NCBI RefSeq assembly: GCF_003326015.1 | Contig: NZ_CP023860.1 | Coordinates: 1,364,001-1,428,000, forward strand | Source: Candidatus Thioglobus sp. NP1 | Lineage (GTDB): Bacteria > Pseudomonadota > Gammaproteobacteria > PS1 > Pseudothioglobaceae | Length of the DNA: 64,000 bases | Direction of reading: 5' to 3' | In this document: positions 1-9,534 of the stretch, piece by piece | How the letters are laid out: each line of letters starts with the position of its first letter | Numbering within the stretch: the first letter of the stretch is position 1 | Notes under the pieces: model-generated | What the model saw: the letters and a program-made list of their open reading frames with translations, nothing else | What the model was told of the DNA's origin: nothing | Databases searched by the model: none | Translations under genes and position numbers: made by a program

Positions 1-750
1 TTTCGCTCCCCCAAGGGCTTGACATCTCTTATCATGCGCAGTAGCAGTTTGGTATATATATTTTGCAATAGGCGTTGATCCTACAAAACTTACAGCTTGG
101 ATTCTTTCATCAGTCAGCAAAGTATCAACAGCTTCCTTGCCACCATTAACTACATTCATTACTCCTTTCGGTAAACCTGCTTCATTTAATAATTGAGCTA
201 CAAATAAGGCTGCGGAAGGGTCTCTTTCTGAAGGTTTTAATACAAAACAATTTCCACAGACTATAGCCATTGGATACATCCATAATGGCACCATTGCAGG
301 AAAATTAAATGGTGTTATTCCGGTCACAACTCCCAAGGGATGAAACTCACTCCATGAATCAATATTGCTTGAAATATTTTTACTATGTTCTCCTTTTAGA
401 AGTTGAGGTGCATAGCAAGCATATTCAACATTTTCTATACCTCGAGTTATTTCTCCAAGCGCATCATGTGCAATTTTTCCATGCTCCTCACCAATTAATT
501 GCGCTATTTTATTGATATTTTTTTCTAACAATTCTTTGAAACGAAACATAATTCTGGCTCGTTTGAGTGGTGGCGTTGCTCGCCATGCTGGAAAAGCTTC
601 TTGAGCAGCAGTTATAGCTTTTTCAACAGTATTTTTTGTAGCAATTTCTACTTGTTTACCAACCTCTCCTGTCGATGGATTAAATACATCTTGAGTAGGA
701 TCACCCATTGATACAAGTTCTCCATTAATAAGGTGTTCTACTAATTTCAT
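1..750 (-). CDS. mmsA: methylmalonate-semialdehyde dehydrogenase (CoA-acylating), N-terminal part
   Basis: Partial gene: 250 codons are visible and the reading frame stays open to the window edge, against about 500 residues for the family. The enzyme oxidises malonate or methylmalonate semialdehyde to acetyl- or propionyl-CoA with NAD. The visible part is the NAD-binding half of an aldehyde dehydrogenase, with the family's TPFNFPAMVPLWM stretch, a VLKPSE motif and the AVSFVGSTPIA segment. The catalytic cysteine lies beyond the edge. The start at 750 has a strong Shine-Dalgarno (AAAGGAG). It follows the transaminase gene by 14 nt on the same strand. That pairing (beta-alanine to malonate semialdehyde, then to acetyl-CoA) argues for beta-alanine degradation, although valine or inositol breakdown uses the same enzyme. 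Confidence 0.9.
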   Translation of the reverse strand, partial: MKLVEHLINGELVSMGDPTQDVFNPSTGEVGKQVEIATKNTVEKAITAAQEAFPAWRATPPLKRARIMFRFKELLEKNINKIAQLIGEEHGKIAHDALGEITRGIENVEYACYAPQLLKGEHSKNISSNIDSWSEFHPLGVVTGITPFNFPAMVPLWMYPMAIVCGNCFVLKPSERDPSAALFVAQLLNEAGLPKGVMNVVNGGKEAVDTLLTDERIQAVSFVGSTPIAKYIYQTATAHDKRCQALGGAK

Positions 751-764
751 TTCTTCTTTCTCCT

Positions 765-2084
765 TTAATGTAATTCTTTAATCGAGTCAGATATTGCACC
801 AACAACATCCTTTATTTGTTTTTCAGTTACTATAAACGGCAAGCCTAATTGAATAGTATCACCACCATATCGTACATAAAAGCCTTTATCCCAGCACTTC
901 ATTGCAATTTGATAGGGTCTTAATGCAGGTTCATTTTTAGCAGCCTCAATAGTAATTCCACCAGCCAGTCCGTAGTTACGAATATCTGTAATATATTGCA
1001 AACCTTTAAGACTATGAAGTTCTTTTTCAAATACTGGACTCATTTTTTTAACTCGCTCTATCAAATTATCATTCTTTAATATATCTAAACTTGCAATTGA
1101 TGCTGCACATCCTACAGGATGCGCTGAATAGGTATAACCATGAAATAATTCAATCAAATAATTTGGTGCTTTCGTATCCATAAAAGTTTCATAAATATTA
1201 TTATTCACTACTACACCACCAAGCGGTTGACTACCATTACTAACCTGTTTTGCAAAAGTCATTATATCTGGAGTAACTCCAAAAGCTTCGCCTCCTGTCT
1301 TCGCGCCCATACGGCCAAAGGCGGTTATCACTTCATCAAAGATTAATAAAATATCATTAGAGTCACAAATTTTACGAAGTTTCTCTAGATATCCTATGGG
1401 GGGTGGAAATACACCGGCAGAACCCGCCATTGGCTCTACAATTACTGCTGCAATATTAGAGGCGCCATGCAATAATATTTTATTTAATAAGTCATCAGCT
1501 AAATAATCTCCAACCTTAGGTTGGCCTTTGCTAAATATATTTTCTGGGAGAAGGGTAGATGATAAATGATCTGCTTCAATACCTTGTCCAAACATTTCTC
1601 TATTAGGACCAATACCACCAACACTAATCCCTCCAAAATTAACTCCATGATAGCCTTTTATCCTTCCAATCAAACGAGTCTTACCGACCTTTCCTTTATG
1701 TCGCCAATAAGCTCGAGCAATTTTTAGGGAACTATCTACTGCCTCTGAACCAGAACAAGTAAAAAAAACACGATCCAAATCTTTTGGAGTAAATTCAATA
1801 ATTTTATTTGCCAACTCAAACGATTTTTCGTGTCCAAATTGAAATGCAGGAGAGTAATCCAATGTCTCAATTTGTTTACTTACTGCCTCAATAATTTCAG
1901 GGCGAGAATGGCCTGCTCCACAAGTCCAAAGACCTGAAAGACCATCAAATATCTTCCTGCCTTTGTCATCTGTAAAGTAAGTATCTTTAGCCGAGACTAT
2001 CATCCGAGGATTTGCTTTAAACTCTCTATTACCACTATAAGGCATCCAGTGAGCATCATAATATTTAGGATTATTTTTTAACAT
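765..2084 (-). CDS. omega-amino acid:pyruvate aminotransferase (class III, PLP)
   Basis: 439-residue class III aminotransferase, full length. It probably moves the amino group of beta-alanine (or a similar omega-amino acid) to pyruvate, giving malonate semialdehyde and alanine. Visible features are SGSEA at 111-115 (phosphate binding), the DE pair at 250-251 in FDEVITAFGRMG, and the PLP lysine K279 in FAKQVSNG. The N-terminal stretch around HWMPYSGNR and DGLSGLWTCGAGH resembles the beta-alanine/omega-amino acid transaminase subgroup rather than ornithine or GABA enzymes. It lies between a cytosine deaminase and a malonate-semialdehyde dehydrogenase gene, which supports beta-alanine as substrate. 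Exact substrate preference cannot be read from the sequence. Confidence 0.88.
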   Translation of the reverse strand: MLKNNPKYYDAHWMPYSGNREFKANPRMIVSAKDTYFTDDKGRKIFDGLSGLWTCGAGHSRPEIIEAVSKQIETLDYSPAFQFGHEKSFELANKIIEFTPKDLDRVFFTCSGSEAVDSSLKIARAYWRHKGKVGKTRLIGRIKGYHGVNFGGISVGGIGPNREMFGQGIEADHLSSTLLPENIFSKGQPKVGDYLADDLLNKILLHGASNIAAVIVEPMAGSAGVFPPPIGYLEKLRKICDSNDILLIFDEVITAFGRMGAKTGGEAFGVTPDIMTFAKQVSNGSQPLGGVVVNNNIYETFMDTKAPNYLIELFHGYTYSAHPVGCAASIASLDILKNDNLIERVKKMSPVFEKELHSLKGLQYITDIRNYGLAGGITIEAAKNEPALRPYQIAMKCWDKGFYVRYGGDTIQLGLPFIVTEKQIKDVVGAISDSIKELH

Positions 2085-2175
2085 TTTTTATTCTCCTATC
2101 ATCTAAGGTATTTGACTTAACCCTTATAAATAATTATCTTTTTACCTTAAGCAGTTTTTCTTTTTATTATTATTC

Positions 2176-3453
2176 TTAGAGGGTCCAATCTATAATTCTG
2201 TTATCTTTCTCTCCATTTAATAATAGTTGGCTTTCTGTTGGATTAGCCTTTGCAATAATCTGGCCATTACGAATTACAAATAAACGTGCATTACATAAGC
2301 GTATAGCTTCAATTGGATTATTAGCCTGATGAATCACCAAATTAGCGTTGCAACCAACCTCAATGCCATAATTTTCGAGTTGCATTACTCTGGCTCCATT
2401 ATTTGTTATAGCTTGAAATATTTGGTGCATTTCTTGAACACCTGTCATTTGTCCAACATGTAATCCCATATTTGCAACTTCTAACATATCATGTTTGCCA
2501 AGGCTATACCATGGATCCATTACACAGTCATGGCCAAAAGCAACATTAATATTACTATTTAATAACTCTTTAACTCGTGTCATTCCTCTGCGTTTAGGAT
2601 AGAGATCATGACGACCTTGAAGGGTAATATTTATTAATGGATTAGCAACAACTTGTAATTCAGCCTCTTGTAATAATGGTATTAATTTGCTTACGTAATA
2701 ATTATCCATTGAGTGCATTGATGTTAAGTGAGAACCTGTTACTCTTCCCTCAAGCCCCAAACGATGAGTTTCAAAAGCTAGTGTTTCAACATGTCTAGAC
2801 ATTGGATCATCCGATTCATCGCAATGCATATCTACTAGTAAATCTTTTTCTGCGGCCAGTTCACATAATAATTTAATAGATAAAGAACCTTCATTCATAG
2901 TGCGTTCAAAGTGCGGAATACCACCTATAACATCCACACCTTTTTTTAATGCTCTATCAAGATTTTTAATAGAGTTTTTGTAGCGTAAATAACCATTTTG
3001 TGGAAATGCAACTAGCTGGATATCTATCCAATCCCGCATTTCTTTTCGTAACTCTAATAACGCCTCGACTGCAAGCAATCGATCATCACTTATATCTACA
3101 TGGCTCCGAATCGCCAAACATCCATTTGCTATTGCCCAATGACATAATTTTCGGGCACGTTTTTTTATAAGCTCTATAGTTAAATGTGGTTTTAGCTCAT
3201 CCCATAGTTGAATACCTTCAAGTAAAGTACCACTCTCATTAAATCGTGGCTGACCTAAAGTTAAAGTAGCGTCTAAGTGAAAATGGCTATCAACGTGACT
3301 TGGAGAAACTAGTTTATCGGTCGCATCAATAGTTTTGACTGCTTCACCAATTAGATTTCTATCAATAGCCACTATTTTTTTATTTTGAATAGCAATATCA
3401 AAATTCTTACGATCATCTGGAAGATTAGCGTGTTTAATAAGTATGTCGAACAT
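2176..3453 (-). CDS. codA: cytosine deaminase (amidohydrolase family)
   Basis: 425 residues. It should hydrolyse cytosine to uracil and ammonia in the cytoplasm. All six metal and catalytic positions of E. coli CodA are present at an offset of four residues: H57 and H59 (HFHLD), H210 and E213 (MHCDES), H242 (GSHLTS) and D309 (FGHDC). The GIPHFE and MDPWYSLG motifs of the family are also there. Its start overlaps the stop of the upstream permease gene as TAATG, so translation is probably coupled to the transporter. This links the BMP-type importer to pyrimidine bases. Related amidohydrolases act on other ring amines, so a different substrate remains possible. Confidence 0.88.
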   Translation of the reverse strand: MFDILIKHANLPDDRKNFDIAIQNKKIVAIDRNLIGEAVKTIDATDKLVSPSHVDSHFHLDATLTLGQPRFNESGTLLEGIQLWDELKPHLTIELIKKRARKLCHWAIANGCLAIRSHVDISDDRLLAVEALLELRKEMRDWIDIQLVAFPQNGYLRYKNSIKNLDRALKKGVDVIGGIPHFERTMNEGSLSIKLLCELAAEKDLLVDMHCDESDDPMSRHVETLAFETHRLGLEGRVTGSHLTSMHSMDNYYVSKLIPLLQEAELQVVANPLINITLQGRHDLYPKRRGMTRVKELLNSNINVAFGHDCVMDPWYSLGKHDMLEVANMGLHVGQMTGVQEMHQIFQAITNNGARVMQLENYGIEVGCNANLVIHQANNPIEAIRLCNARLFVIRNGQIIAKANPTESQLLLNGEKDNRIIDWTL

Positions 3454-4400
3454 TAGATACGATCTCCTTGTCTAAATGGCACTAATAATGCCTTGGGATA
3501 TGCTGCTTTACGTGCAACAAGCATCATCGCAACTATACTTAGGAAATATGGCATCATAGAAAATATTTGATATGGGATAACATCTGCACCAATTAATTGT
3601 GCCCTAACTTGTAACGCTTCAAATAATGCAAATAAAATTGCCCCCAAGAAGGCTTTACCAGGTTTCCAAGACGCAAAAATAACCAGCGCAATACAAATCC
3701 AACCTCTACCATTAATCATACCAAAATAAAACGCATCAAATGCAGACATAGTTAGAAATGCCCCTCCAATTGCCATCAAAGCACTCCCAACCATTACTGC
3801 GCCAGTACGAATTAAAAGTACATTAATACCTTGAGCCTCATTGGCAACTGGATTTTCACCTGCCATTCTAATTGTTAGACCAATTGGCATTTTATAAAGT
3901 ACGTAGAAAGTAACTATTACTAATATGTATGCTAAATAAGTTAATGCAGATTGGTTAAATAAGGCTGGTCCAAGAATTGGAATTGATGATAATACCGGCA
4001 CTTCAAATGCAATGAATGGGACAATTTTAGGTGGCGTAGTGCTAAATGGTATCAGCATTGTATATGCATAATAACTTATAGATGAGGCTAGTAAGGTAAT
4101 TCCAATTCCACTAACATGTTGAGACAAGCCAAGATAGACCACTAGTATGCTATGAAGAAAACCAAATAGCATTCCCACTGAAGCAGCAAACACAATCCCA
4201 CCCCATAGATCTCCACCTTGATAAACCCATATCCAACCAGCCATTGCTCCAATTGTCATTATGCCTTCAATTCCAAGATTTAATACACCCGCTCGCTCAC
4301 AAATTAATTCTCCTAATGTAGCAAAAATTAATGGGGTTGCAATCCTAATTACAGCAGCCCATAAGCCCGTTGTTAACATCATTTCAAATAATTCCATCAT
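3453..4400 (-). CDS. BMP-type ABC transporter permease (second subunit)
   Basis: 315 residues, inner membrane, BPD_transp_2 family. It is the second permease of a nucleoside/nucleobase-type importer (Bacillus NupQ/YufQ-like). The sequence has about eight to nine hydrophobic segments and the family motif GELICERAGVLNLGIEGIM near residues 30-50, plus AGENPVANEAQGI around 180-192. It begins two nucleotides after the upstream permease ends and its stop overlaps the cytosine deaminase start by one base, so all three are one transcript. Confidence 0.87.
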   Translation of the reverse strand: MMELFEMMLTTGLWAAVIRIATPLIFATLGELICERAGVLNLGIEGIMTIGAMAGWIWVYQGGDLWGGIVFAASVGMLFGFLHSILVVYLGLSQHVSGIGITLLASSISYYAYTMLIPFSTTPPKIVPFIAFEVPVLSSIPILGPALFNQSALTYLAYILVIVTFYVLYKMPIGLTIRMAGENPVANEAQGINVLLIRTGAVMVGSALMAIGGAFLTMSAFDAFYFGMINGRGWICIALVIFASWKPGKAFLGAILFALFEALQVRAQLIGADVIPYQIFSMMPYFLSIVAMMLVARKAAYPKALLVPFRQGDRI

Positions 4401-4402
4401 GA

Positions 4403-5455
4403 TTACTTACCCCACACAATACGATATCGTGTCAGCATTGCTCCAACTAGAACAGATAATAAAGAAATGGCTACTAAAATATCTGCGATATAGTTCGGTA
4501 TATCAACAGTTCGACTCATCGCATCGGCACCCACATAGATCGACGCTAGAAATATAGCTGAAATAATTACCCCTATCGGATGTAATTGTGCAAGCATAGC
4601 AACCGCTATTCCCGTATAGCCAAAACCTGGGGATAAAGTTAAAGTTAAATAGCCTTTCAATCCAGCAACCTCACTAACACCAGCCATTCCAGCTAATCCA
4701 CCACTAAAAAGAGCTACCATTAATACTGATTTATTAATCGAAATTCCATAGAAAGTTGAGGCTTGTTGGTTGTGTCCAACTGCACGTATTTCATAACCCC
4801 AAACTGTAAAGCGAAGTATAGCCCACATTACAACCGACATTACTATTGCCACAATTATTCCAAGATGCAATCTACTCTTAGCAACGATTGTAGGTAGAAC
4901 ACCATTATCAATAATTCTTGCAGCTTGAGGCCACCCCATTGCCATAGGGTCCTTCCATGGCCCTTCAAGCAACATATTTACAAATAGTAAAATTACAAAA
5001 TTCAGTAAAAGTGTAGTTACAACTTCATCCACTTTCATATGAGTTTTAAGAAGAACTGGTAACAACAAAATTAAACAGCCTGCTATAGCACCTGCAATAA
5101 ATAACATTGGTATCATGATTATTGAAGGCAGATCAATCATTCCTGTGCCTACTAGGGTTGCTGCCATAGCGCCACAATATAACTGTCCCTCAGCACCAAT
5201 ATTCCAAAATTTAGCTCGAAATGCTACAGCTGCAGCTAATCCAGTAAAAATTAATGGGGTAGCCCTTGCTAAGGATTCAGTAATTGCAAAAGTTGAGCCT
5301 AAAGAGCCTTTAATTAAAGCTATATAAGCAGTAACTGGAGATTCACCAGCCCAAATTATAAAAAAAGCACCAATAATAAAAGCAACTCCAATAGAAAGTA
5401 TGGGTAGTAATGCAATTAACCATAAAGGTGTGTTTCTTCTTGTTTTAAGCCTCAT
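4403..5455 (-). CDS. BMP-type ABC transporter permease (first subunit)
   Basis: 350-residue integral membrane protein of the BPD_transp_2 family, NupP/YufP-like. Visible signs are an N-terminal hydrophobic anchor, repeated hydrophobic helices, FWNIGAEGQLYCGA around residue 85, and KVDEVVTTLLLN near 140 (probable coupling helix region). Its start overlaps the end of the ATPase gene by 11 nt. Together with the ATPase and the second permease it should form the membrane part of an importer fed by the BMP-family binding protein at 6975. Substrate is inferred from the adjacent cytosine deaminase, not from the permease. Confidence 0.87.
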   Translation of the reverse strand: MRLKTRRNTPLWLIALLPILSIGVAFIIGAFFIIWAGESPVTAYIALIKGSLGSTFAITESLARATPLIFTGLAAAVAFRAKFWNIGAEGQLYCGAMAATLVGTGMIDLPSIIMIPMLFIAGAIAGCLILLLPVLLKTHMKVDEVVTTLLLNFVILLFVNMLLEGPWKDPMAMGWPQAARIIDNGVLPTIVAKSRLHLGIIVAIVMSVVMWAILRFTVWGYEIRAVGHNQQASTFYGISINKSVLMVALFSGGLAGMAGVSEVAGLKGYLTLTLSPGFGYTGIAVAMLAQLHPIGVIISAIFLASIYVGADAMSRTVDIPNYIADILVAISLLSVLVGAMLTRYRIVWGK

Positions 5456-6965
5456 GCAAACTATCCTCTTTCATTTCACCACTCATCATAAGACCAACTT
5501 GATTTATACTCACAGCATCAGTATCAAAAGGTCCTTGTAACCTTCCATTAAACATAACAGCGATACGGTCAGATAATTCAAAAATTTCATCTAAGTCTTC
5601 ACTAATTAGTAATACGCCTGCACCTTTCGTTTTAGCATTTATTATTTGCTGCTGAACAAAACTGATAGCACCTTCATCTAAGCCTCTTGCTGGTTTATTT
5701 GCAATGATAAAACGAGGATTATTAGATAGACTTCTTGCAAGGATTAACTTCTGAATGTTGCCACCAGACAACAATCTAGTTGAAGCAAACGGACCTTCGC
5801 ATCGAATATCATATTCTTTAATTAATTTTTCAGCATCTCTAACTGACTTCTTTTTGTCAATAATAAATCCTGATTTAGCCTTAGAGCGAAGCTCCTCGCC
5901 AAGGAAATTTTCCCATAGCTCCATTTCTCCTATGACGCCCTCTTTTGAACGGTCTTCTGGAATCCTTGCTACACCAGATTCAGTAAGATAACAGGGATCA
6001 TATTTTATCAAACTCTCTCCCAGTAACTTAAATTCTCCAGAGCTTGGAAAATTTAATCCTTGTAAGATTGAAGCTAGCCCGGCTTGACCATTACCTGCAA
6101 CTCCAGCCAAACCGATAATTTCTTTTTCATGTATCTTAAGATTGATATTAGAGAGTGGAGTTGATCCCTCAGTCACATCTAAACATACATTATTAAGCTC
6201 CACAACTGGCTTGCCTATTTTCAATTTTTTATATGCTGGTCGCGTAACTTTGCGTCCAACCATCATTTCTGCAAGCGATTCCTTGCTTGCCTCATTAGTG
6301 ACTACCTCTCCTACTAATTTACCTTGACGAAGAACTACAATTCGGTCACTAATTTCTAAGATTTCATTTAATTTGTGCGATATAAACATGATTGATAAAC
6401 CAGAATTTACCATTTCCTTGAGGACCTTGAAAAGCTGTTCAGTCTCCTGTGGAGTAAGAACTGCAGTAGGCTCATCAAGTATTAAAATACTTGCATCTCG
6501 ATAGAGTGCTTTTATTATTTCAACTCGTTGTTTTTCACCAACTGTTAAATCAGCTACTTTATCATCTGGGTTTATTAATAAGCCAAAACGTTTTGATAAT
6601 GCCTTAAGTTTTTTATAGGCTTGTTTTTTTTGACTCCAAAGTCTAGTTAAAGGCTCCGTGCCAAGAATAATATTTTCTAATACAGTGAGATTTTCTGCTA
6701 AAGTAAAATGCTGGTGAACCATACCAATCCCAGCATCTAATGATGCTCTTGTTGAGCCAGGCGTTAATCTCTGGCCTTCAACTTCGATAAAGCCTTTGTC
6801 ACAGATATAGTGTCCAAAGAGTATATTCATTAGTGTGGTCTTACCCGCACCATTTTCACCTAATAATGACAAAATTTCACCCTCACCAAGTGAGAGTGAA
6901 ATATTGTCATTTGCTACAACAGAACCAAAACTCTTACAAATTTTGGAAAATTGTAACTTCTTCAT
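5445..6965 (-). CDS. BMP-type ABC transporter ATP-binding protein (two nucleotide-binding domains)
   Basis: 506 residues with two fused ABC domains, NupO/YufO-like. Domain 1 has a canonical Walker A (GENGAGKTT, 36-44), a degenerate signature (LTVGEKQRVE) and Walker B ILILDEPTA. Domain 2 has a degenerate Walker A (GVAGNGQAG), signature LSGGNIQKL and an altered Walker B (FIIANKPARGLD). This asymmetry is usual for sugar and nucleoside importers of this class, in which only one site hydrolyses ATP well. The gene sits 9 nt after the binding-protein gene and overlaps the permease gene by 11 nt. Confidence 0.88.
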   Translation of the reverse strand: MKKLQFSKICKSFGSVVANDNISLSLGEGEILSLLGENGAGKTTLMNILFGHYICDKGFIEVEGQRLTPGSTRASLDAGIGMVHQHFTLAENLTVLENIILGTEPLTRLWSQKKQAYKKLKALSKRFGLLINPDDKVADLTVGEKQRVEIIKALYRDASILILDEPTAVLTPQETEQLFKVLKEMVNSGLSIMFISHKLNEILEISDRIVVLRQGKLVGEVVTNEASKESLAEMMVGRKVTRPAYKKLKIGKPVVELNNVCLDVTEGSTPLSNINLKIHEKEIIGLAGVAGNGQAGLASILQGLNFPSSGEFKLLGESLIKYDPCYLTESGVARIPEDRSKEGVIGEMELWENFLGEELRSKAKSGFIIDKKKSVRDAEKLIKEYDIRCEGPFASTRLLSGGNIQKLILARSLSNNPRFIIANKPARGLDEGAISFVQQQIINAKTKGAGVLLISEDLDEIFELSDRIAVMFNGRLQGPFDTDAVSINQVGLMMSGEMKEDSLHEA

Positions 6966-6974
6966 CAGATAATC

Positions 6975-7979
6975 TTAGTAAGTTGATTTTGGCTCGTTGT
7001 CATTAACTCCAACTACAAGACTACCACCTAAGATTTTTCTAGACATTTCTGCTACTGAGGTTTTAACATCACTTGCAATCCTACTATCAAACTCATAGTA
7101 TGGCGCTAGAGAAGCTCCACCTTTTTGCATCATTGTCCATTCTTTATAATCCTCAGCTGCAAAATTTCCTGCTTTAACTCTTGATATAGCATGATCAATT
7201 GCATTTTCCATATGCCATAAAGCTGAAGTGACAACAACATCTGTACCATTTTCCTCTTTATTCATATCATTGACGTTACCGAATGCAAGTATGCCTTTCT
7301 CTCTAGCAGCATCAACTACACCAGCTCGCTCTGCATAAAGGACATCTACACCTGCTTCAATTTGAGCAAATGCGGCTTCTTTTGCTTTTGGTGGATCGTA
7401 CCAAGAGCCGATAAAGCTAACTTTAAACTCAACATCTGGATTAACTGACCTTGCACCAGCCATAAATGCATGGAACAAACGGTTTACTTCACCAATCGCG
7501 TAACCACCTACCATACCAATTTTATTAGTTTCAGTCATACCACCGGCAATAATTCCCATCAAATAGCATGGCTCATGAATATAATTATCAAATACTGAAA
7601 AATTACCACCATGTTGTCCGCCATACCCACTTCCTGGGTCTCCCATTAAGTATGCTATATTTGGATAGTCATCTGCTACTTTTCGAGCCTCAGCACTAAT
7701 ACCAAATGCTTCACCAACTATAAGGTCTACTCCACTTTCAGAGTACTCCCTTAAAACTCTAACATAGTCTGTATTTGAAACTTTCTCTGAGTTTACATAA
7801 TCAATTTCACCTCTATCTGCTGCTGCCTGCAAAGCAAGATGTAATCTTGCATCCCATTTTTGTTGCAATGGCTGAGTATATACACCTGCAACTTTAATTT
7901 TGTCAGCAAAGACCTGCCCAGACAAAATAAAGCTAGATAAGGCAATGATTAATAGTTTACTTAAACTTCCTATTTTCAT
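6975..7979 (-). CDS. BMP-family periplasmic substrate-binding protein
   Basis: 334 residues. The N-terminus is a typical Sec signal (KIG, a hydrophobic run, then cleavage after VFA around residue 25). There is no lipobox cysteine, so the mature protein is probably soluble in the periplasm rather than a lipoprotein like BmpA/PnrA. The body has the BMP/PnrA fold signature (GEAFGISAEARKVADDYP, then KIGMVGGYAIGEVNRL). It is the first gene of the importer operon and has a good ribosome site (AAAGGAGT). It probably binds a nucleoside or base; the neighbouring cytosine deaminase favours a pyrimidine. Confidence 0.88.
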   Translation of the reverse strand: MKIGSLSKLLIIALSSFILSGQVFADKIKVAGVYTQPLQQKWDARLHLALQAAADRGEIDYVNSEKVSNTDYVRVLREYSESGVDLIVGEAFGISAEARKVADDYPNIAYLMGDPGSGYGGQHGGNFSVFDNYIHEPCYLMGIIAGGMTETNKIGMVGGYAIGEVNRLFHAFMAGARSVNPDVEFKVSFIGSWYDPPKAKEAAFAQIEAGVDVLYAERAGVVDAAREKGILAFGNVNDMNKEENGTDVVVTSALWHMENAIDHAISRVKAGNFAAEDYKEWTMMQKGGASLAPYYEFDSRIASDVKTSVAEMSRKILGGSLVVGVNDNEPKSTY

Positions 7980-8279
7980 TATTTACTCCTTTATTGTTTA
8001 TCAAATGTAATACATGAATAACTAAATAATGCATGTATTACCCCTCTCATTCAGCCTCAAAAAATAGATTGAGAGGCTAAACAATTTCTTGTTTCCAAGC
8101 CTTTTTTAATTTAACTCCCTTTGGATAATTCCGATATTGTTTCACATAATAACATAACAATAGATGACAATCATTAAGATAATTTAAGATGTTTTGTTAA
8201 TTAATTGAGTATTAAATGTCAATATGAATTATTTAATTAATCTTAAAAAAGACTGATTTATTATTGGCTTATTTACCTT
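7980..8279 (-). promoter_or_regulatory. structured leader/promoter region of the BMP transporter operon
   Basis: 300 bp without a gene between the thiolase and the importer operon. Read on the minus strand toward the binding-protein start, it contains three possible hairpins in a row: CTTG-GAAA-CAAG (8088-8099, GNRA tetraloop), AGCCTC/GAGGCT (8053-8078, able to compete with CCTCTCA/TGAGAGG at 8043-8076), and a perfect 9-bp stem TAATACATG/CATGTATTA (8008-8040) ending about 28 nt before the start codon. A TTGACA-like -35 box lies near 8217-8222 (minus strand) with only a weak -10. This looks like a regulated 5' leader. It does not match a riboswitch class that I recognise. Confidence 0.45.
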
Positions 8280-9464
8280 TTAAATTCTTTCAACTGCCAT
8301 TGCAACACCCATTCCACCTCCAATACAAAGAGTCGCAAGCCCTTTGTTGACTTTATCACGCTGCATTCCATGAAGAAGCGTTACTAATATTCTAGCTCCT
8401 GAGGCTCCTATCGGATGACCAAGTGCAATTGCACCTCCAGTTACATTAACTTTAGACTTATCAAATCCAAGAGAATCGTTAACTGACATAGCTTGTGCAG
8501 AAAATGCCTCATTTGCTTCTATTCTATCAACATCTGAAACTTTCCAGCCCGCCTTCTCAAGACATTTGGTACTTGCTGGAATTGGACCTGTACCCATAAT
8601 TGCTGGATCAACTCCTGCACTTGCATAGGAGACAATCCTAGCCATAGGCTTAAGTCTAAGTTCTTTTGCTTTGGCGAAACTCATAACCATTACTGCTGCA
8701 GCACCATCATTAATGCCTGATGCATTTCCAGCTGAAACAGTTCCGTCTTTTTTAAATGCTGGTCTAAGTTTTGAAAGTGTTTCTTCTGTAGTTCCATGTC
8801 TAGGATATTCATCGGTATCAAAAACAACATCATCCCCTCTTTTTTGTGGGATCAAGATTGGTGTTATTTCATCTTTAAAAAGATTTAATTTTTGGGCATT
8901 CTCAGCCTTTTGTTGTGATTCTAATGCAAACTGGTCTTGAGCTTTTCTGGTAAATTCAAATTTAGTAGCAATATTTTCGGCAGTTACGCCCATATGATAG
9001 TCATTAAATACACACCATAGACCATCTACGACCATTGTATCAACCATCTCCCAAGGACCCATCTTTTTACCCTCTCTTGACCTTGGAAGAACATGCCCTG
9101 AAAGACTCATATTTTCCTGACCACCCGCAATAACTATATCTGCATCGCCACACGCTATAGCCTGAAAGGCTAATTGAACTGCCTTTAAACCACTGCCACA
9201 AACCTTATTTATTGTCATTGATGGAGTTTCATAAGCCAAACCAGCAGCAATAGCTGCTTGGCGAGCTGGATTCTGACCACTTCCAGCGGTAAGAACTTGA
9301 CCCAAAATAACCTCATCAATCTGTGCTCTATCAACACTAGTTGAATCTAATAAAGACTTTATAACTTGAGCACCTAATTTATGTGCTGGAACTTTAGCGA
9401 GTAAACCACCAAATGACCCTATTGCAGTTCTTGTTGCAGCAACAATAACAATTTCTTGATTCAT
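8280..9464 (-). CDS. acetyl-CoA C-acetyltransferase (thiolase)
   Basis: 394 residues, full-length thiolase II type (AtoB/PhbA). It condenses two acetyl-CoA to acetoacetyl-CoA or runs in reverse. The nucleophile is C89 in [10 protein letters not shown], the [16 protein letters not shown] motif carries the active histidine near residue 350, and the C-terminal TLCIGGGMG carries the proton-transfer cysteine. No 3-hydroxyacyl-CoA or PHB genes lie beside it, so its pathway (fatty or ketone acid use, or isoleucine breakdown) is not settled by context. It has its own ribosome site (AAGGAGAATT) and no operon partner in the window. Confidence 0.92.
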   Translation of the reverse strand: MNQEIVIVAATRTAIGSFGGLLAKVPAHKLGAQVIKSLLDSTSVDRAQIDEVILGQVLTAGSGQNPARQAAIAAGLAYETPSMTINKVCGSGLKAVQLAFQAIACGDADIVIAGGQENMSLSGHVLPRSREGKKMGPWEMVDTMVVDGLWCVFNDYHMGVTAENIATKFEFTRKAQDQFALESQQKAENAQKLNLFKDEITPILIPQKRGDDVVFDTDEYPRHGTTEETLSKLRPAFKKDGTVSAGNASGINDGAAAVMVMSFAKAKELRLKPMARIVSYASAGVDPAIMGTGPIPASTKCLEKAGWKVSDVDRIEANEAFSAQAMSVNDSLGFDKSKVNVTGGAIALGHPIGASGARILVTLLHGMQRDKVNKGLATLCIGGGMGVAMAVERI

Positions 9465-9534
9465 CTTGAATAATTCTCCTTGATGGGTATTAAGTAATTA
9501 TAAAGCCAAGTAAATCATAAAGAGAGATTGCTTG

